DNA of 64,000 bases. Origin: Chloroflexus islandicus (GTDB lineage Bacteria; Chloroflexota; Chloroflexia; Chloroflexales; Chloroflexaceae). The notes under the pieces were generated by a model. That model saw nothing but the letters and a program-made list of their open reading frames with translations. It searched no databases and was not told the origin of the DNA. A program made the translations under genes and the position numbers. The stretch is taken from positions 1-64,000 of the forward strand of contig NZ_LWQS01000011.1 in the NCBI RefSeq assembly GCF_001650695.1, read 5' to 3'. This document shows positions 1-12,742 of the stretch, piece after piece. Position 1 is the stretch's first letter; each line of letters starts with the position of its first letter.

Positions 1-463
1 GCGAGAACGATACCTGAGAGGAGGGCGCCCGGCCCTGAAGGGCCGGGCTAGGCTTACGAAGCCCGCTGCGCGGGCTGGCCCTCACCCCCCGCCCCCCTCT
101 CCCACCTGACGGTGGGAGAGGGGGAGCTGCGCGATGGCGGGCAAGGCATGGCAGGAGTGGGGGATAGGGGTCTGTCATCGCGAGGGCGCGCAGTGCCCGC
201 AGCAATCTCCTGCGTCAGCGAGAACGATACCTGAGAGGATTGCTTTTCGTCCTCGCAGGAGATTGCTTCGCTACGGGGCAGCGCTGCGCGCTGCCCCTTC
301 GCTCGCAGTGACATACGGGGAGAGCGGGAGAGCGGCGCTGCCCCTTCGCTCGCAATGACATACGGGGAGAGCGGGGATGCACGCTGGCAGAGGGCAAAGA
401 CAAGAGCGCAACGCCACGGATAACCTCCGTGGCGTTGCACTCTGCCCGTTTACCGGATCAGCG
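1..463. repeat. Intergenic palindromic repeat block
   Basis: No credible gene here. The block holds one copy of the double-hairpin repeat (31-76). A 22-bp direct repeat, starting gcgagaacgatacctg, occurs at 1-22 and again at 218-239. A roughly 48-bp tandem pair containing 'cccttcgctcgca' and 'tgacatacggggagagcgg' lies at about 290-376. The phrase around 171-225 (short GC inverted arms with 'gcagcaatctcc') recurs near 62195-62240. Open frames across it come from GC-rich repeats, not genes. Confidence 0.75.
408..438 (-). terminator. Hairpin terminator after nifJ/DHOD-like operon
   Basis: A perfect 13-bp inverted repeat (408-420 with 426-438, 5-nt loop) begins 26 bases after the stop codon of the DHOD-like gene. 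In the direction of transcription it is followed by a T-rich but broken tract, so it is a plausible, not ideal, intrinsic terminator. Confidence 0.6.
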
Positions 464-1527
464 CTACGACTCATCACCAAGGAAGGGGTACAACATACGC
501 CCGGTCAGGTCGTTATGGCTACCGATGGCGTAGGGTGGCCGGTAATCTTCCAGCACGCGGATGTAGTTCGCCCGCTCGAAGGCTGCCGGTTCGGCGACCG
601 CGCGCTGGCTCATACTGCCGCGCAACTGCTCGATCGATTCGTATTCGTGTTCGGTCAGCCACAACTCCATATCGCGCAGCACGTTGCGCACAATATCGGG
701 AGCGCGCCCACGCAGCAGCGCCGAAGCCATTGTCGCGACGCTTGCCCCCGCCATCAACCCTTTGAGCGCATCAATGGCGCTATGCACGCCGCTGCTGATA
801 GCGAACTCAACCGGAATGCGCCCATAGAGCAGCGCAATCCAGCGCAACGGCAAGCGTAGATCGCCTGAGGTGCTCAGTTGCAGGTTAGGTCGCACCGAAA
901 GCTGTTCGAGATCGAGATCGGGCTGGTAGAAGCGATTGAACAGTACCAGCGCGTTCGCCCCGGCCTCCATCAAGCGCCACGCAAAATTGGGCAGGGCAGT
1001 GAAGTAGGGGCCAATCTTCACCGCCAGGGGGATACTGATTTCGGCACGCACGGCGCGCACCAGCTCGACGTAGATGTTTTCGAGTTCGGTGCTGGTGAGA
1101 TTGGTATCAATCGGCACAAAATAGATATTCAGTTCAATGGCATCAGCCCCGGCGTCTTGGATGAGCCGCGCGTAATGCACCCATCCGCCTGCCGAGACAC
1201 CGTTGAGACTGCCGATCACCGGAATGCTCAGCGCCTTCTTCAAGGCTGTGACCTGCTCGAGATAGCGTTCAGGGCCAACGCTATATGCGCCGTGTTCGGG
1301 CAAATAGCTGAGCGCCTCGGCGAAGCTCTCGGCCCCATGGCTGAGCATGCGATCGAGTTCGAGACTGTTGTGAATGATCTGCTCTTCAAAGAGCGAGTAC
1401 ATCACGATCGCGCCCAACCCAGCCTCTTCAAGCTGGCGGGCCAGCTCGACGTTACGGCTAATGGGTGATGCGGCAGCGACCAGCGGCGATCGGAGCCGCA
1501 TTCCCAGATACGTGGTACTCAGATCAA

Positions 1528-1531
<4 letters not shown>
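464..1531 (-). CDS. Dihydroorotate dehydrogenase-like flavoprotein
   Basis: A 355-residue protein of the class 1 dihydroorotate dehydrogenase (PyrD) superfamily, an FMN-binding TIM barrel. The N-terminus has the family look (DLSTTYLGMRLRSPLVAAAS), and 'LAVKIGPYF' and 'GVHSAIDALKGLMAGASV' resemble the catalytic-lysine strand and the phosphate-binding end of the barrel. Its ATG overlaps the nifJ stop codon (ATGA), so it is translationally coupled to pyruvate:ferredoxin oxidoreductase. That context suggests a ferredoxin- or NAD-linked dehydrogenase rather than the biosynthetic PyrD. Seen: family fold and coupling. Inferred: substrate unknown; a dihydropyrimidine or dihydroorotate type is possible. 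Confidence 0.85.
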
Positions 1532-5106
<3,575 letters not shown>

Positions 5107-5153
5107 CGCTGCCTCCTTGGCTGTATGCAGGAAAACCACTGCCTGCTCCACTC

Positions 5154-5159
5154 AGTATA
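5154..5159 (-). promoter_or_regulatory. Possible -10 box for nifJ
   Basis: TATACT on the minus strand about 48 bases upstream of the nifJ start. No convincing -35 is seen at 17 bp. Low-confidence promoter. Confidence 0.35.
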
Positions 5160-5346
5160 GAAGCAGAGCGGCAGCGCTTCAGATGCAACTCAGGCAACCT
5201 TCAGTGATAATTGCTTCATTCTGAGACCATTCCGACCGGAAAAGATTCATCGAATTTTTAACTTCAGGGCGTCGTTTCTGCCGTTCAAACCGATACGACG
5301 TTCTATAATAGGTGCAATTTCGCGCACTGCAAAAACGGAGCAGCGC

Positions 5347-5904
5347 ATGCAGCGCACAACCCTGATCCTTGAGCGAACCGCCGCTCTGCGAGAGACATTC
5401 GGCATTGAAGCGAGTTGGTGGTCAAGCGCGTTTCTGGCCGATACACAGGCATTAGTGATGCGCATCACTGGCGCTGTCGCCATTGTCACTTCAACCATCC
5501 ATATCACCGCCGAGAACATTGAGGGGCCATTTGTCATCATCAGCGGCGACACGCCACACATCCCGGAAACGCGGATTCGCGATGCTTTTACCTTGCTCGA
5601 GAGCGGATATGATGCGGTGGTCGGGCCATGCGATCGGGGCAGTTGGTACATCTTGGGCCTGCGCCAAGCGAGCTTGGCGGCCTCCATCCCGCTCGGCGGC
5701 GGCGGGTTGCTGCCATGGATGGAACAGATGCACCAACGCGATGTGCGCGTGATCCAGTTACCACTCTGGTTCCGGATCATGCACCCAACCGATCTGGCGA
5801 CGCTCGCGATCGCGTTACGCACGATGCCGGCTTGGTATGCGCCAGCCACCCGCCATCTGCTCGGCGATAACGAGGGGTCGCTGGCACGGGAGTGGGGGGC
5901 ATAG
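5347..5904 (+). CDS. DUF2064 / glycosyltransferase-like protein
   Basis: A 185-residue protein with the hallmarks of the DUF2064 (TIGR04282) family, which has a nucleotidyltransferase/glycosyltransferase A-like fold. 'ISGDTPHIP' near residue 65 matches the family's S-D-S/T-P motif. 'DAVVGPCDRGSWYILGL' near residue 93 matches the 'VLGPAxDGGYYLIGL' motif, with C-D-R-G in place of the usual A/S-D-G-G. The start has a CGGAG ribosome site. TATAAT at 5304-5309 is a possible -10 box. It precedes the heat-shock operon but is separated from it by that operon's own promoter. Biochemical role unknown. Confidence 0.75.
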   Translation: MQRTTLILERTAALRETFGIEASWWSSAFLADTQALVMRITGAVAIVTSTIHITAENIEGPFVIISGDTPHIPETRIRDAFTLLESGYDAVVGPCDRGSWYILGLRQASLAASIPLGGGGLLPWMEQMHQRDVRVIQLPLWFRIMHPTDLATLAIALRTMPAWYAPATRHLLGDNEGSLAREWGA

Positions 5905-5908
5905 GGGG

Positions 5909-5937
5909 GTGACAACCGCCATAACTTATGGTATACT
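5909..5937 (+). promoter_or_regulatory. Sigma-70-type promoter of hrcA operon
   Basis: GTGACA (5909-5914), 17-bp spacer, TATACT (5932-5937). Transcription would start near 5944, placing the CIRCE operator in the 5' leader about 45 bases downstream. This arrangement is normal for HrcA-repressed class I heat-shock genes. Confidence 0.75.
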
Positions 5938-5985
5938 CTTTATCGGCGTGCATCAGATGCACGCCAACCTTTTACGTTACAAGCC

Positions 5986-6012
5986 TTAGCACTCTCGCCT
6001 CACGAGTGCTAA
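5986..6012 (+). promoter_or_regulatory. CIRCE operator (HrcA binding site)
   Basis: Perfect match to the CIRCE consensus: TTAGCACTC at 5986-5994, 9-base spacer, GAGTGCTAA at 6004-6012. It lies between the promoter and the hrcA start at 6041, so HrcA represses its own operon here, as in many bacteria. No second CIRCE was seen before grpE, dnaK or dnaJ. Confidence 0.97.
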
Positions 6013-6040
6013 CCATCGACCAGCGAGGCAGGACACAGCG

Positions 6041-7171
6041 ATGAGCGGACCTCTGACCGAACGCCGGCAGACGATACTCAAGCTGGTCATTCAGGAGTTT
6101 GTTGACACGGCCACGCCGGTCGCATCCGAGACGCTGGTGCGCAAATATCGCCTGCCCGTCTCACCGGCGACGGTGCGCAACGATATGGCCGCGCTCGAGG
6201 AATTGGGCTTTCTCACCCACCCGCACACGTCGGGCGGGCGGATCCCGACCGACGCCGGCTATCGCTTTTTTGTCGAAAATCTCATGGAGCGCACGTCGCT
6301 GTCACCCGCCGAGCAGCGTATGATCCGCCACCAATTTTATCAAGTGCGCGGCGAGCTGGATCAGTGGGTGCAACTCGCTTGTGCGGTGCTGGCTCGCACC
6401 GCGCACAACGCCTCGGTGGCAACTGCGCCGCGGGCCGAGCAGCTCCGCTTCAAGAGCCTTGAGCTGATCGCGATCCACGAGACGATGGCGTTGGCGGTGA
6501 TGGTCTTCCACGGCGGGATTGTCAAGCAGCAGACGCTGCCGATCGAGCCGGGCCGCACGCCAGAGGATCTGCGCCGCGCCGCCGGCATTGTGAGCGATCT
6601 GCTGGCTGACACGACCCTGAGCCGGGCCGAAGAGCTCGCGGCGACGGCAACCTTTAACGGCATTCCGCTCAGCGATTTCGAGCGCGGGCTGGTCGATCTG
6701 GTGGTGCGGGCGATGCAGGCGTTTGAAGAGCAAGCGCAAGAGCAAATCTATTCTGACGGCTTGCTCGAAATGCTTAGCCAACCGGAATTTTTGCCGGCGA
6801 GCGGGCGTGATGACGCCGAACGCGCGATTGAACGCATGCGCCGCACCCTCGAAATCCTGAAGAGCGGGCGCGGCCTGAGCCCGTTGATCCCGCAGGCGCT
6901 GGCGTCAGGCGGGGTACAGGTGATTATCGGCGGCGAGCACGGCGAAGATGCGATGCGCGACTACAGCGTGATCCTTGCCCGCTATGGCGTTGAAGGCGCG
7001 ATTGCCGGCGTGCTCGGCGTGATTGGCCCCACCCGAATGGCCTATCCGCGCTCGATCTCGACCGTGCGCTATATCGCGTCACTGATGAGCAATTTGTTGG
7101 CCGAACTCTATAATGTCAATGCGCGCCCCTCTGAGGTCGAGACCGATCCCAACGGTGATCAGCGCGCGTAA
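6041..7171 (+). CDS. hrcA: Heat-inducible transcription repressor HrcA
   Basis: A 376-residue HrcA, somewhat longer than the usual ~340. The N-terminal winged helix-turn-helix is clear ('[20 protein letters not shown]', then '[18 protein letters not shown]' and '[18 protein letters not shown]'). The middle and C-terminal parts carry the GAF-like domain, including '[20 protein letters not shown]' and '[20 protein letters not shown]'. It represses chaperone genes through CIRCE, and a perfect CIRCE sits 28 bases upstream. It is followed after 25 bases by grpE. Confident by motifs and context. Confidence 0.97.
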   Translation: MSGPLTERRQTILKLVIQEFVDTATPVASETLVRKYRLPVSPATVRNDMAALEELGFLTHPHTSGGRIPTDAGYRFFVENLMERTSLSPAEQRMIRHQFYQVRGELDQWVQLACAVLARTAHNASVATAPRAEQLRFKSLELIAIHETMALAVMVFHGGIVKQQTLPIEPGRTPEDLRRAAGIVSDLLADTTLSRAEELAATATFNGIPLSDFERGLVDLVVRAMQAFEEQAQEQIYSDGLLEMLSQPEFLPASGRDDAERAIERMRRTLEILKSGRGLSPLIPQALASGGVQVIIGGEHGEDAMRDYSVILARYGVEGAIAGVLGVIGPTRMAYPRSISTVRYIASLMSNLLAELYNVNARPSEVETDPNGDQRA

Positions 7172-7196
7172 CATATTGTCTATGAACGAGGAAATT

Positions 7197-7772
7197 ATGT
7201 CGAACCCAGAAGAAGTCAAACCTGACACCACCACCACCACCGGCAACGGCGCTGCTGCGACGACGCCAGACACGGCAACCGTCGAGACGCCGGCTGATCC
7301 GGCGGCGGTGATTGCCGATCTGCAAAATCGATTGGCACAGGCTGAGGCGCAGGCGGCTGAATATAAGGATCAGTGGATGCGGGCGGTGGCCGATTATCGT
7401 AATTTCAAGCGCCGCACCGATACCGAACGGGCCGAACTGATCCGCAACGCCGGCGCGGCGCTGATTCTCAAGCTGCTGCCGGTGCTCGATGATTTCGAGC
7501 GCGCCATCGCCAACATTCCGCCTGAGATCGCCAGCACGCCGTGGTGGCAGGGAACGCAACTGATTGCCCAGAAGTTGCGTACTATTCTCGAAAGTGAAGG
7601 GGTGAAGCCGATCGAGGCGTTGGGGCAAGATTTTGACCCCAATCTGCACGAGGCGGTGATCTACGAAGAGGCGGAAGGGCAAGAGGGCAAGGTGATCGCC
7701 GAATTGCAGCGCGGCTACCTGCTGCACGATCGCGTCATCCGGCCAAGCATGGTCAAGGTCGGGCGCGGGTAA
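7197..7772 (+). CDS. grpE: Nucleotide exchange factor GrpE
   Basis: A 191-residue GrpE, the cochaperone that releases ADP from DnaK. The N-terminus is acidic and low-complexity, followed by the long coiled-coil helix (about residues 40-80, ending 'QWMRAVADYRNFKRRTDTER') and the beta-wing domain ('LGQDFDPNLHEAVIYEEAEG', then 'GYLLHDRVIRPSMVKVG'). The start MSNPEEVK at 7197 is preferred because GAGG precedes it by 5 bases; an in-frame ATG at 7182 lies 15 bases earlier. Second gene of the hrcA operon. Confidence 0.96.
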   Translation: MSNPEEVKPDTTTTTGNGAAATTPDTATVETPADPAAVIADLQNRLAQAEAQAAEYKDQWMRAVADYRNFKRRTDTERAELIRNAGAALILKLLPVLDDFERAIANIPPEIASTPWWQGTQLIAQKLRTILESEGVKPIEALGQDFDPNLHEAVIYEEAEGQEGKVIAELQRGYLLHDRVIRPSMVKVGRG

Positions 7773-7818
7773 GGGCAGCATTGGGATGAGCGGGGTGGTA
7801 TAGCGGTATATAGGTAAG

Positions 7819-7887
7819 GGCGGGTTTGAAACCCGCCCGTCTATCCCGTCCGTCCAACCATCCGTGCCGGCGGGTTTGAAACACGCC
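7819..7887. repeat. Two copies of GGCGGGTTTGAAACCCGCC palindrome
   Basis: In the grpE-dnaK gap, a perfect copy lies at 7819-7837 and an imperfect one (CACGCC end) at 7869-7887. The same 19-bp palindrome recurs at 15624-15654 and 36950-36978 with longer arms, so it is a dispersed intergenic element. Here it sits inside the likely hrcA-grpE-dnaK transcript and could stabilise or partly terminate it. Confidence 0.8.
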
Positions 7888-7954
7888 GCTTCCTGTGCGG
7901 TAACGAGAATCGCGATAACAGTCTGGGTCATCGCATATTGTCAAAGGTTTTTCC

Positions 7955-9796
7955 ATGCCAAAGGTTATTGGGATTGATTTAGGCACAACCAACTCAGTCG
8001 TAGCAGTCGTCGAAGGCGGCGATGTGGTGGTCATCCCCAACGCCGAAGGCGCGCGCCTCACCCCCTCGGTCGTGGCGATCACGAAGTCAGGCGAACGGGT
8101 GGTCGGCCAAGTCGCTCGCCGGCAGGCCGTCACCAACCCCGAAAATACGGTCTTCTCGGTCAAGCGCTTTATCGGGCGCAAATTCGCCGAGCCGTCGGTG
8201 CAGCGCGATAAAGATCTGGTGCCGTACCAGCTTACCGCGGCGCCGAATGGTGATGTGCGGGTCTTGATGGCAGGCCGCGAGTATGCCCCGCCGGAGATTT
8301 CGGCGATGGTGCTGCAAAAACTCAAGGCTGATGCTGAAGCCTATCTTGGCGAGCCGGTCACGCAGGCAGTGATTACGGTACCGGCCTATTTCAACGATAG
8401 CCAACGGCAGGCCACCAAAGATGCCGGCAAGATCGCCGGCCTTGAAGTGCTGCGCATTGTCAATGAGCCGACTGCCAGCGCGCTGGCCTACGGCCTTGAC
8501 AAGAAGGGCCAAGATGAATTGGTGGTCGTCTATGATATGGGTGGCGGCACCTTCGACGTGAGCATTCTTGAACTCAGCGAAGGCGTCGTTGAGGTCAAGG
8601 CGACCAGTGGCGATACCCATCTCGGCGGTGATGATTTCGACCAGCGGATTATTGATTGGCTGGCCGAAGGATTTAAAAAAGAGCACGGCATTGATTTGCG
8701 CGATGACCGGGTAGCCCTGCAACGTTTGAAAGAAGCGGCTGAGAAGGCAAAGATGGAGCTCAGCTCGCTGATGCAGACTGAGATTAGTTTGCCCTTTATC
8801 ACCGCCGATTCCAGCGGTCCCAAGCACCTGAGCGCAACCCTGACCCGCGCCAAGCTCGAACAGCTCTGCGCCGATCTGATCGAGCGCAGTATGGGGCCGG
8901 TGCGGCAAGCCCTGCGCGATGCCGGTCTGCAACCAAACCAGATCGATGAGATTATTCTGGTCGGCGGCCAAACCCGGATGCCGGCCATTCAGGCGGCGGT
9001 GCGCAATTTCTTTGGCAAAGAACCGAACCGCAGTGTCAATCCCGACGAGGTGGTCGCGATTGGCGCGGCCATCCAAGCCGGCGTGCTCGGCGGCGAGGTG
9101 AAGGATGTGCTGCTGCTCGATGTCACGCCGCTGACACTCGGCATTGAGACGCTCGGCGGCGTGATGACGCCGATCATCGAGCGCAATACCACCATCCCCA
9201 CCCGCAAGAGCCAAGTCTTTTCGACTGCCAGCGATAATCAGAGCAGCGTCGAGATTCATGTCTTGCAGGGTGAGCGGGCCGAAGCGCGCTACAACAAGAG
9301 CCTTGGTCGCTTTGAGCTGTCAGGCATTCCACCCGCGCCGCGCGGTGTGCCCCAGATCGAGGTGACGTTCGATATCGACGCCAATGGCATCGTGAGCGTG
9401 AGCGCGCGCGATAAGGCCACCGGCAAAGAACAGCGGATCACGATCACCGCTTCGTCGGGCCTCTCGCAAGACGAGATCGAGCAGATGGTGCGCGACGCCG
9501 AGCTGCACGCCGAAGAGGATCGCCGGCGGCGCGAGTTGATCGCGGCCCGCAATCAGGCCGACAGCGTGTTATACGCTGCCGAAAAAGCCCTGCGTGAAGC
9601 CGGCGAAAATCTTGACCCGGCGCTCCGCAGCAATGTGGAAGAGAAGGCGATGGCCTTGCGCAGCGTGCTCGCTGACGATGATGAGCAGGCAATTCGCAAT
9701 CGGATTGCTGAATTGGCCGTTGCATTGCAACATGTGACGGCCGCCGCACCTAATGGCGCTGCCGGCGTCGTTGATGGCGAAAAGGTCGAAGAATAG
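7955..9796 (+). CDS. dnaK: Molecular chaperone DnaK (Hsp70)
   Basis: A 613-residue Hsp70. The nucleotide-binding domain opens with '[17 protein letters not shown]' and contains '[16 protein letters not shown]' and '[13 protein letters not shown]'. The inter-domain linker '[18 protein letters not shown]' is near residue 388, followed by the substrate-binding beta-domain and a helical lid. The C-terminal tail is short and ends GEKVEE. It refolds proteins with DnaJ and GrpE, encoded on either side. The gap from grpE (182 bp) contains two palindromic repeats but no CIRCE. Confidence 0.98.
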   Translation: MPKVIGIDLGTTNSVVAVVEGGDVVVIPNAEGARLTPSVVAITKSGERVVGQVARRQAVTNPENTVFSVKRFIGRKFAEPSVQRDKDLVPYQLTAAPNGDVRVLMAGREYAPPEISAMVLQKLKADAEAYLGEPVTQAVITVPAYFNDSQRQATKDAGKIAGLEVLRIVNEPTASALAYGLDKKGQDELVVVYDMGGGTFDVSILELSEGVVEVKATSGDTHLGGDDFDQRIIDWLAEGFKKEHGIDLRDDRVALQRLKEAAEKAKMELSSLMQTEISLPFITADSSGPKHLSATLTRAKLEQLCADLIERSMGPVRQALRDAGLQPNQIDEIILVGGQTRMPAIQAAVRNFFGKEPNRSVNPDEVVAIGAAIQAGVLGGEVKDVLLLDVTPLTLGIETLGGVMTPIIERNTTIPTRKSQVFSTASDNQSSVEIHVLQGERAEARYNKSLGRFELSGIPPAPRGVPQIEVTFDIDANGIVSVSARDKATGKEQRITITASSGLSQDEIEQMVRDAELHAEEDRRRRELIAARNQADSVLYAAEKALREAGENLDPALRSNVEEKAMALRSVLADDDEQAIRNRIAELAVALQHVTAAAPNGAAGVVDGEKVEE

Positions 9797-9859
9797 GTCC
9801 GATGGCGGGCCGGTAGCGATCGGGACACCGGCCGGCAGTGTGCGTAACGAGGAAACCGT

Positions 9860-10978
9860 ATGACAGCGGGAGCCAAACGTGACTACTACGAGGTGCTCGG
9901 GGTGAGTCGCAGTGCGACGCCCGACGAGATCAAGAAGGCATTTCGCCGGCTGGCCCGCCAGTATCACCCCGATGTCAATAAATCGCCTGAGGCTGAGGCG
10001 AAGTTTAAAGAGATCAACGAAGCCTACGAGGTGCTCTCTGATGAGCAGAAGCGGGCGATGTACGACCGCTTCGGCCACAACCCGCCCGGTTTCGGCGGGA
10101 TGGGTGGCGACCCATTTAGCGGCGTTGATCCGTTCAGCTCGATCTTCGACGCCTTTTTTGGGGGGGCCAGCGCGGGGCGCAGCACCCGCGGCCCATTGCG
10201 CGGCGCCGATCTGCGTTACACGCTGCGCCTGACCTTTGAAGAAGCGGTGTTCGGCGCCGAAAAAGAGATCGAGTTCCGCCGATTGGAAACTTGCAGCGCG
10301 TGCCAAGGTTCCGGCGCCGAACCGGGTACCGAGCCGGCGCGCTGCCCGCGCTGCGGCGGCACCGGCGAGATCCGCCAGCGCGCGCCGATTTTCAATATGG
10401 TGACGGTGACGACATGCGATACCTGCGGCGGCACCGGCTATGTCATTCCCATTCCCTGCCGCGAATGCCGCGGCGAGGGTCGGGTGCGCAAGTCGCGTAA
10501 GATTACCGTCCGTGTACCCGCTGGCGTTGATGGGTCGCAACAGATCCGGATCAGCGGCGAGGGTGAAGCCGGGCCGCGCGGCGGCCCACCCGGCAATCTC
10601 TACGTGGCGCTCGATATTCAACCACATCCGATCTTCGAGCGCGACGGCAATGACATTATCTTGCCGTTGACGATCAACGTCGCCCAAGCGGCACTGGGAA
10701 GTGATGTCAGCGTTCCCACTCTCGAAGGAACCGAAAAGCTGCGCCTGCCACCCGGCACCCAGCACGGCCAAACCTTCCGCATCCGCGGCAAAGGAGTGCC
10801 TTACCTGCGCCAACAGGGTCGCGGCGATCTGATCGTGGTCATCCGGATCGAGGTGCCAACCAAACTCACCGATCAACAGCGCCGCCTGTTCCAAGAACTG
10901 GCGCAAACCTTCTCGCCTGATGGCGACCACGGTGACAAAGGGTTGTTCGGCCATATCAAAGACGCGCTAGGGTTGTAG
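9860..10978 (+). CDS. dnaJ: Chaperone DnaJ (Hsp40)
   Basis: A 372-residue class A J-protein. The J domain (about 7-70) has the HPD motif in '[12 protein letters not shown]'. A Gly/Phe-rich stretch follows (about 75-115). Four zinc-finger repeats are visible: [24 protein letters not shown] and CRECRGEG. The C-terminal substrate-binding domains include '[19 protein letters not shown]'. It delivers clients to DnaK and stimulates its ATPase. A GAGG ribosome site precedes the ATG. Last chaperone gene of the cluster; rlmB follows after 58 bases. Confidence 0.98.
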   Translation: MTAGAKRDYYEVLGVSRSATPDEIKKAFRRLARQYHPDVNKSPEAEAKFKEINEAYEVLSDEQKRAMYDRFGHNPPGFGGMGGDPFSGVDPFSSIFDAFFGGASAGRSTRGPLRGADLRYTLRLTFEEAVFGAEKEIEFRRLETCSACQGSGAEPGTEPARCPRCGGTGEIRQRAPIFNMVTVTTCDTCGGTGYVIPIPCRECRGEGRVRKSRKITVRVPAGVDGSQQIRISGEGEAGPRGGPPGNLYVALDIQPHPIFERDGNDIILPLTINVAQAALGSDVSVPTLEGTEKLRLPPGTQHGQTFRIRGKGVPYLRQQGRGDLIVVIRIEVPTKLTDQQRRLFQELAQTFSPDGDHGDKGLFGHIKDALGL

Positions 10979-11036
10979 CTGGATGGAAACGACCCAGCCA
11001 CGGTTGCGACCGTCTGTAACAGCGAGTGAGTAGATT

Positions 11037-11798
11037 ATGACGACCGAGTTGCTCTATGGGCGCAACGCGGTGCGCGAGGCTCTCCGCGCTCGCCGCCGCG
11101 CGTTGCGCCGTTTAGTTATCTCGCGCAGCGTGCAAGAGAGCGGCATTATCGCCGATATCATCCGGCTGGCCGAACAGGCCGGCGTGCCGGTGGAGCGGAT
11201 TGAGCGGCAGGCGCTCGACCGCCAGTTGCGCGACGCGAACCATCAGGGGGTTATGCTCGAAACCGGCCCCTATCCGTATGTCGAACTCGAGGAATGCTTG
11301 CAAGCAGCGGCTGACCGGCGCGAGCCTGCGCTCCTCTTGTTGCTGGATCATCTGCAAGACCCGCAAAACATCGGCACCCTGTTACGTACCGCCGAAGCGG
11401 TCGGCTGCCACGGTGTCGTCATTCCGGGACGGCGCGCCGCCGACATTACGCCGGCAGTGGTCAATGCTAGCAGCGGCGCAGTAGAACATCTGCGGGTGGC
11501 GATGGTGACGAATTTGGCTCAAACGATCGAAGCATTGCAGCGCACCGGCATTTGGGTGGCCGGGCTTGAGCAAGATGAAGCGGCCAAAGATATCGACACG
11601 GTCGATCTTGATCTGCCGCTCGCCCTCGTCATTGGCGCCGAGGGAACTGGTATGGCCCGCTTGGTGCGTGAACGGTGCGATTTTCTCGTGCGGTTGCCGA
11701 TCGTTGGCCAAGTGGGATCGCTCAACGCCGCCGTGGCCGGCAGCATTGCGCTGTACCACGCATGGCGGCAACGCTTCCGTTCAGTGCCGGAAGAATGA
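11037..11798 (+). CDS. rlmB: TrmH/RlmB-type rRNA 2'-O-methyltransferase
   Basis: A 253-residue SPOUT methyltransferase with an N-terminal L30-like substrate-binding domain ('LYGRNAVREALRARRRALRRL'). The three SpoU motifs are present: 'DHLQDPQNIGTLLRTAEA', 'LVIGAEGTGMARLVRE' and 'LPIVGQVGSLNAAVAGSIAL'. The family methylates the 2'-O of a guanosine in 23S rRNA (RlmB) or similar targets. The exact site cannot be told from sequence alone, so the gene symbol is by similarity. Same direction as dnaJ and probably co-transcribed. Confidence 0.88.
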   Translation: MTTELLYGRNAVREALRARRRALRRLVISRSVQESGIIADIIRLAEQAGVPVERIERQALDRQLRDANHQGVMLETGPYPYVELEECLQAAADRREPALLLLLDHLQDPQNIGTLLRTAEAVGCHGVVIPGRRAADITPAVVNASSGAVEHLRVAMVTNLAQTIEALQRTGIWVAGLEQDEAAKDIDTVDLDLPLALVIGAEGTGMARLVRERCDFLVRLPIVGQVGSLNAAVAGSIALYHAWRQRFRSVPEE

Positions 11799-11882
11799 TA
11801 ACGTCCACGAACTTCATCGCCGCTTACTTGAAGCATCATTGGGCATGCGCTAGAATACAGTGCGGTAGCGCAAGGAGGAACT

Positions 11883-12035
11883 ATGCGTTGGGTAACACTG
11901 GTGGCGCTGTTGGCAGCTCTTGGCTATATCGTCTTTTTGCAGCGAAAGTTGGCCGTCGCCGAGCGGCGCGGTGATATGTACCGTGATATTGCCAGCCGGC
12001 TAGAATTGCGCGTGGCCGAGCTGACGGCGCGCTAA
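11883..12035 (+). CDS. 50-residue single-pass membrane protein
   Basis: A short gene with a very strong ribosome site (AAGGAGG, 5 bases before ATG). The product starts MRWVTLVALLAALGYIVFLQ, a hydrophobic helix covering about residues 4-19. It is followed by a charged amphipathic helix (RKLAVAERRGDMYRDIASR) to the end. No family recognised. It lies 12 bases upstream of the GNAT gene and is probably co-translated with it. The perfect Shine-Dalgarno and helix-plus-charged-tail design argue that it is real. Confidence 0.65.
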   Translation: MRWVTLVALLAALGYIVFLQRKLAVAERRGDMYRDIASRLELRVAELTAR

Positions 12036-12047
12036 GCAGGCGTAGCA

Positions 12048-12698
12048 ATGTACGCCGTCGCAGCTCCTCCAATTGGCGTGCCGGCCGATGATGTGGTGAT
12101 TCGACCGGCCCGCCTGAGCGACATTGAAGCGATCGTCGCCCTCCACCGCGAAGCATTTGCCGACACCTTCGGCGCAGCGTTTGGCCCGCGCGATCGGGAA
12201 CGCGGCGCGCAAGCGTTGGCGACCGGCTGGCGGCGGCAAGGGCCAGCGGCGCTGCGCGGCATGCTGGTGGCGGAATACGCCGGCCAGCTCATCGGTACGA
12301 CCAGCTTGCGCACCCGCGATATGATCGGCGATGGCGGCGGGTTTGCCGAGGCGGCCTTTTTTGAGACATTAGGCGTCTGGGGAGCGTTGCGTTCGCTCTT
12401 TGCCCTCTCGCTGCTCGACCATCAGATCGAACGTGGTGAAGGGTTTATCGCCGATGTCGCCGTTGCCCCGGAATGGCGGCGGCGCGGTATCGCACGCGCA
12501 CTGTTGCAACGCGCCGAAGACGATGCCCGCGCCCGCTCCCTCACCTATTTAGGGTTGTACGTGCGCGAGAGCAATCACGGCGCCCGCGCGCTTTATGAGC
12601 GGCTTGGCTTTCAGGCAATGTATATCCGCCGCTCACTGTTCGCCCGGTTGTTCTTCGGTCAGGACGGTTGGATCTATATGCGCAAGGATCTGGCCTGA
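12048..12698 (+). CDS. GNAT-family N-acetyltransferase
   Basis: A 216-residue acetyltransferase. The acetyl-CoA binding motif A is clear near residue 140 ('VAVAPEWRRRGIARALLQRA', the R/Q-x-x-G-x-G/A signature), followed by motif B 'YLGLYVRESNHGARALYERLGF'. The N-terminal 'VVIRPARLSDIEAIVALHREAF' is typical of GNATs. The substrate cannot be predicted. Its 3' end overlaps a frame extension of the next gene, but the glutamate dehydrogenase start lies beyond its stop. Confidence 0.88.
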   Translation: MYAVAAPPIGVPADDVVIRPARLSDIEAIVALHREAFADTFGAAFGPRDRERGAQALATGWRRQGPAALRGMLVAEYAGQLIGTTSLRTRDMIGDGGGFAEAAFFETLGVWGALRSLFALSLLDHQIERGEGFIADVAVAPEWRRRGIARALLQRAEDDARARSLTYLGLYVRESNHGARALYERLGFQAMYIRRSLFARLFFGQDGWIYMRKDLA

Positions 12699-12742
12699 TC
12701 GAGAGGAGATACAGCTTGAAGATCAATGAAGAGGGGAAGACA

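Noticed and set aside
377-859. Plus-strand frame of 160 codons at the window start
   Set aside because: Antisense to the DHOD-like gene and its terminator; no motif or ribosome site.
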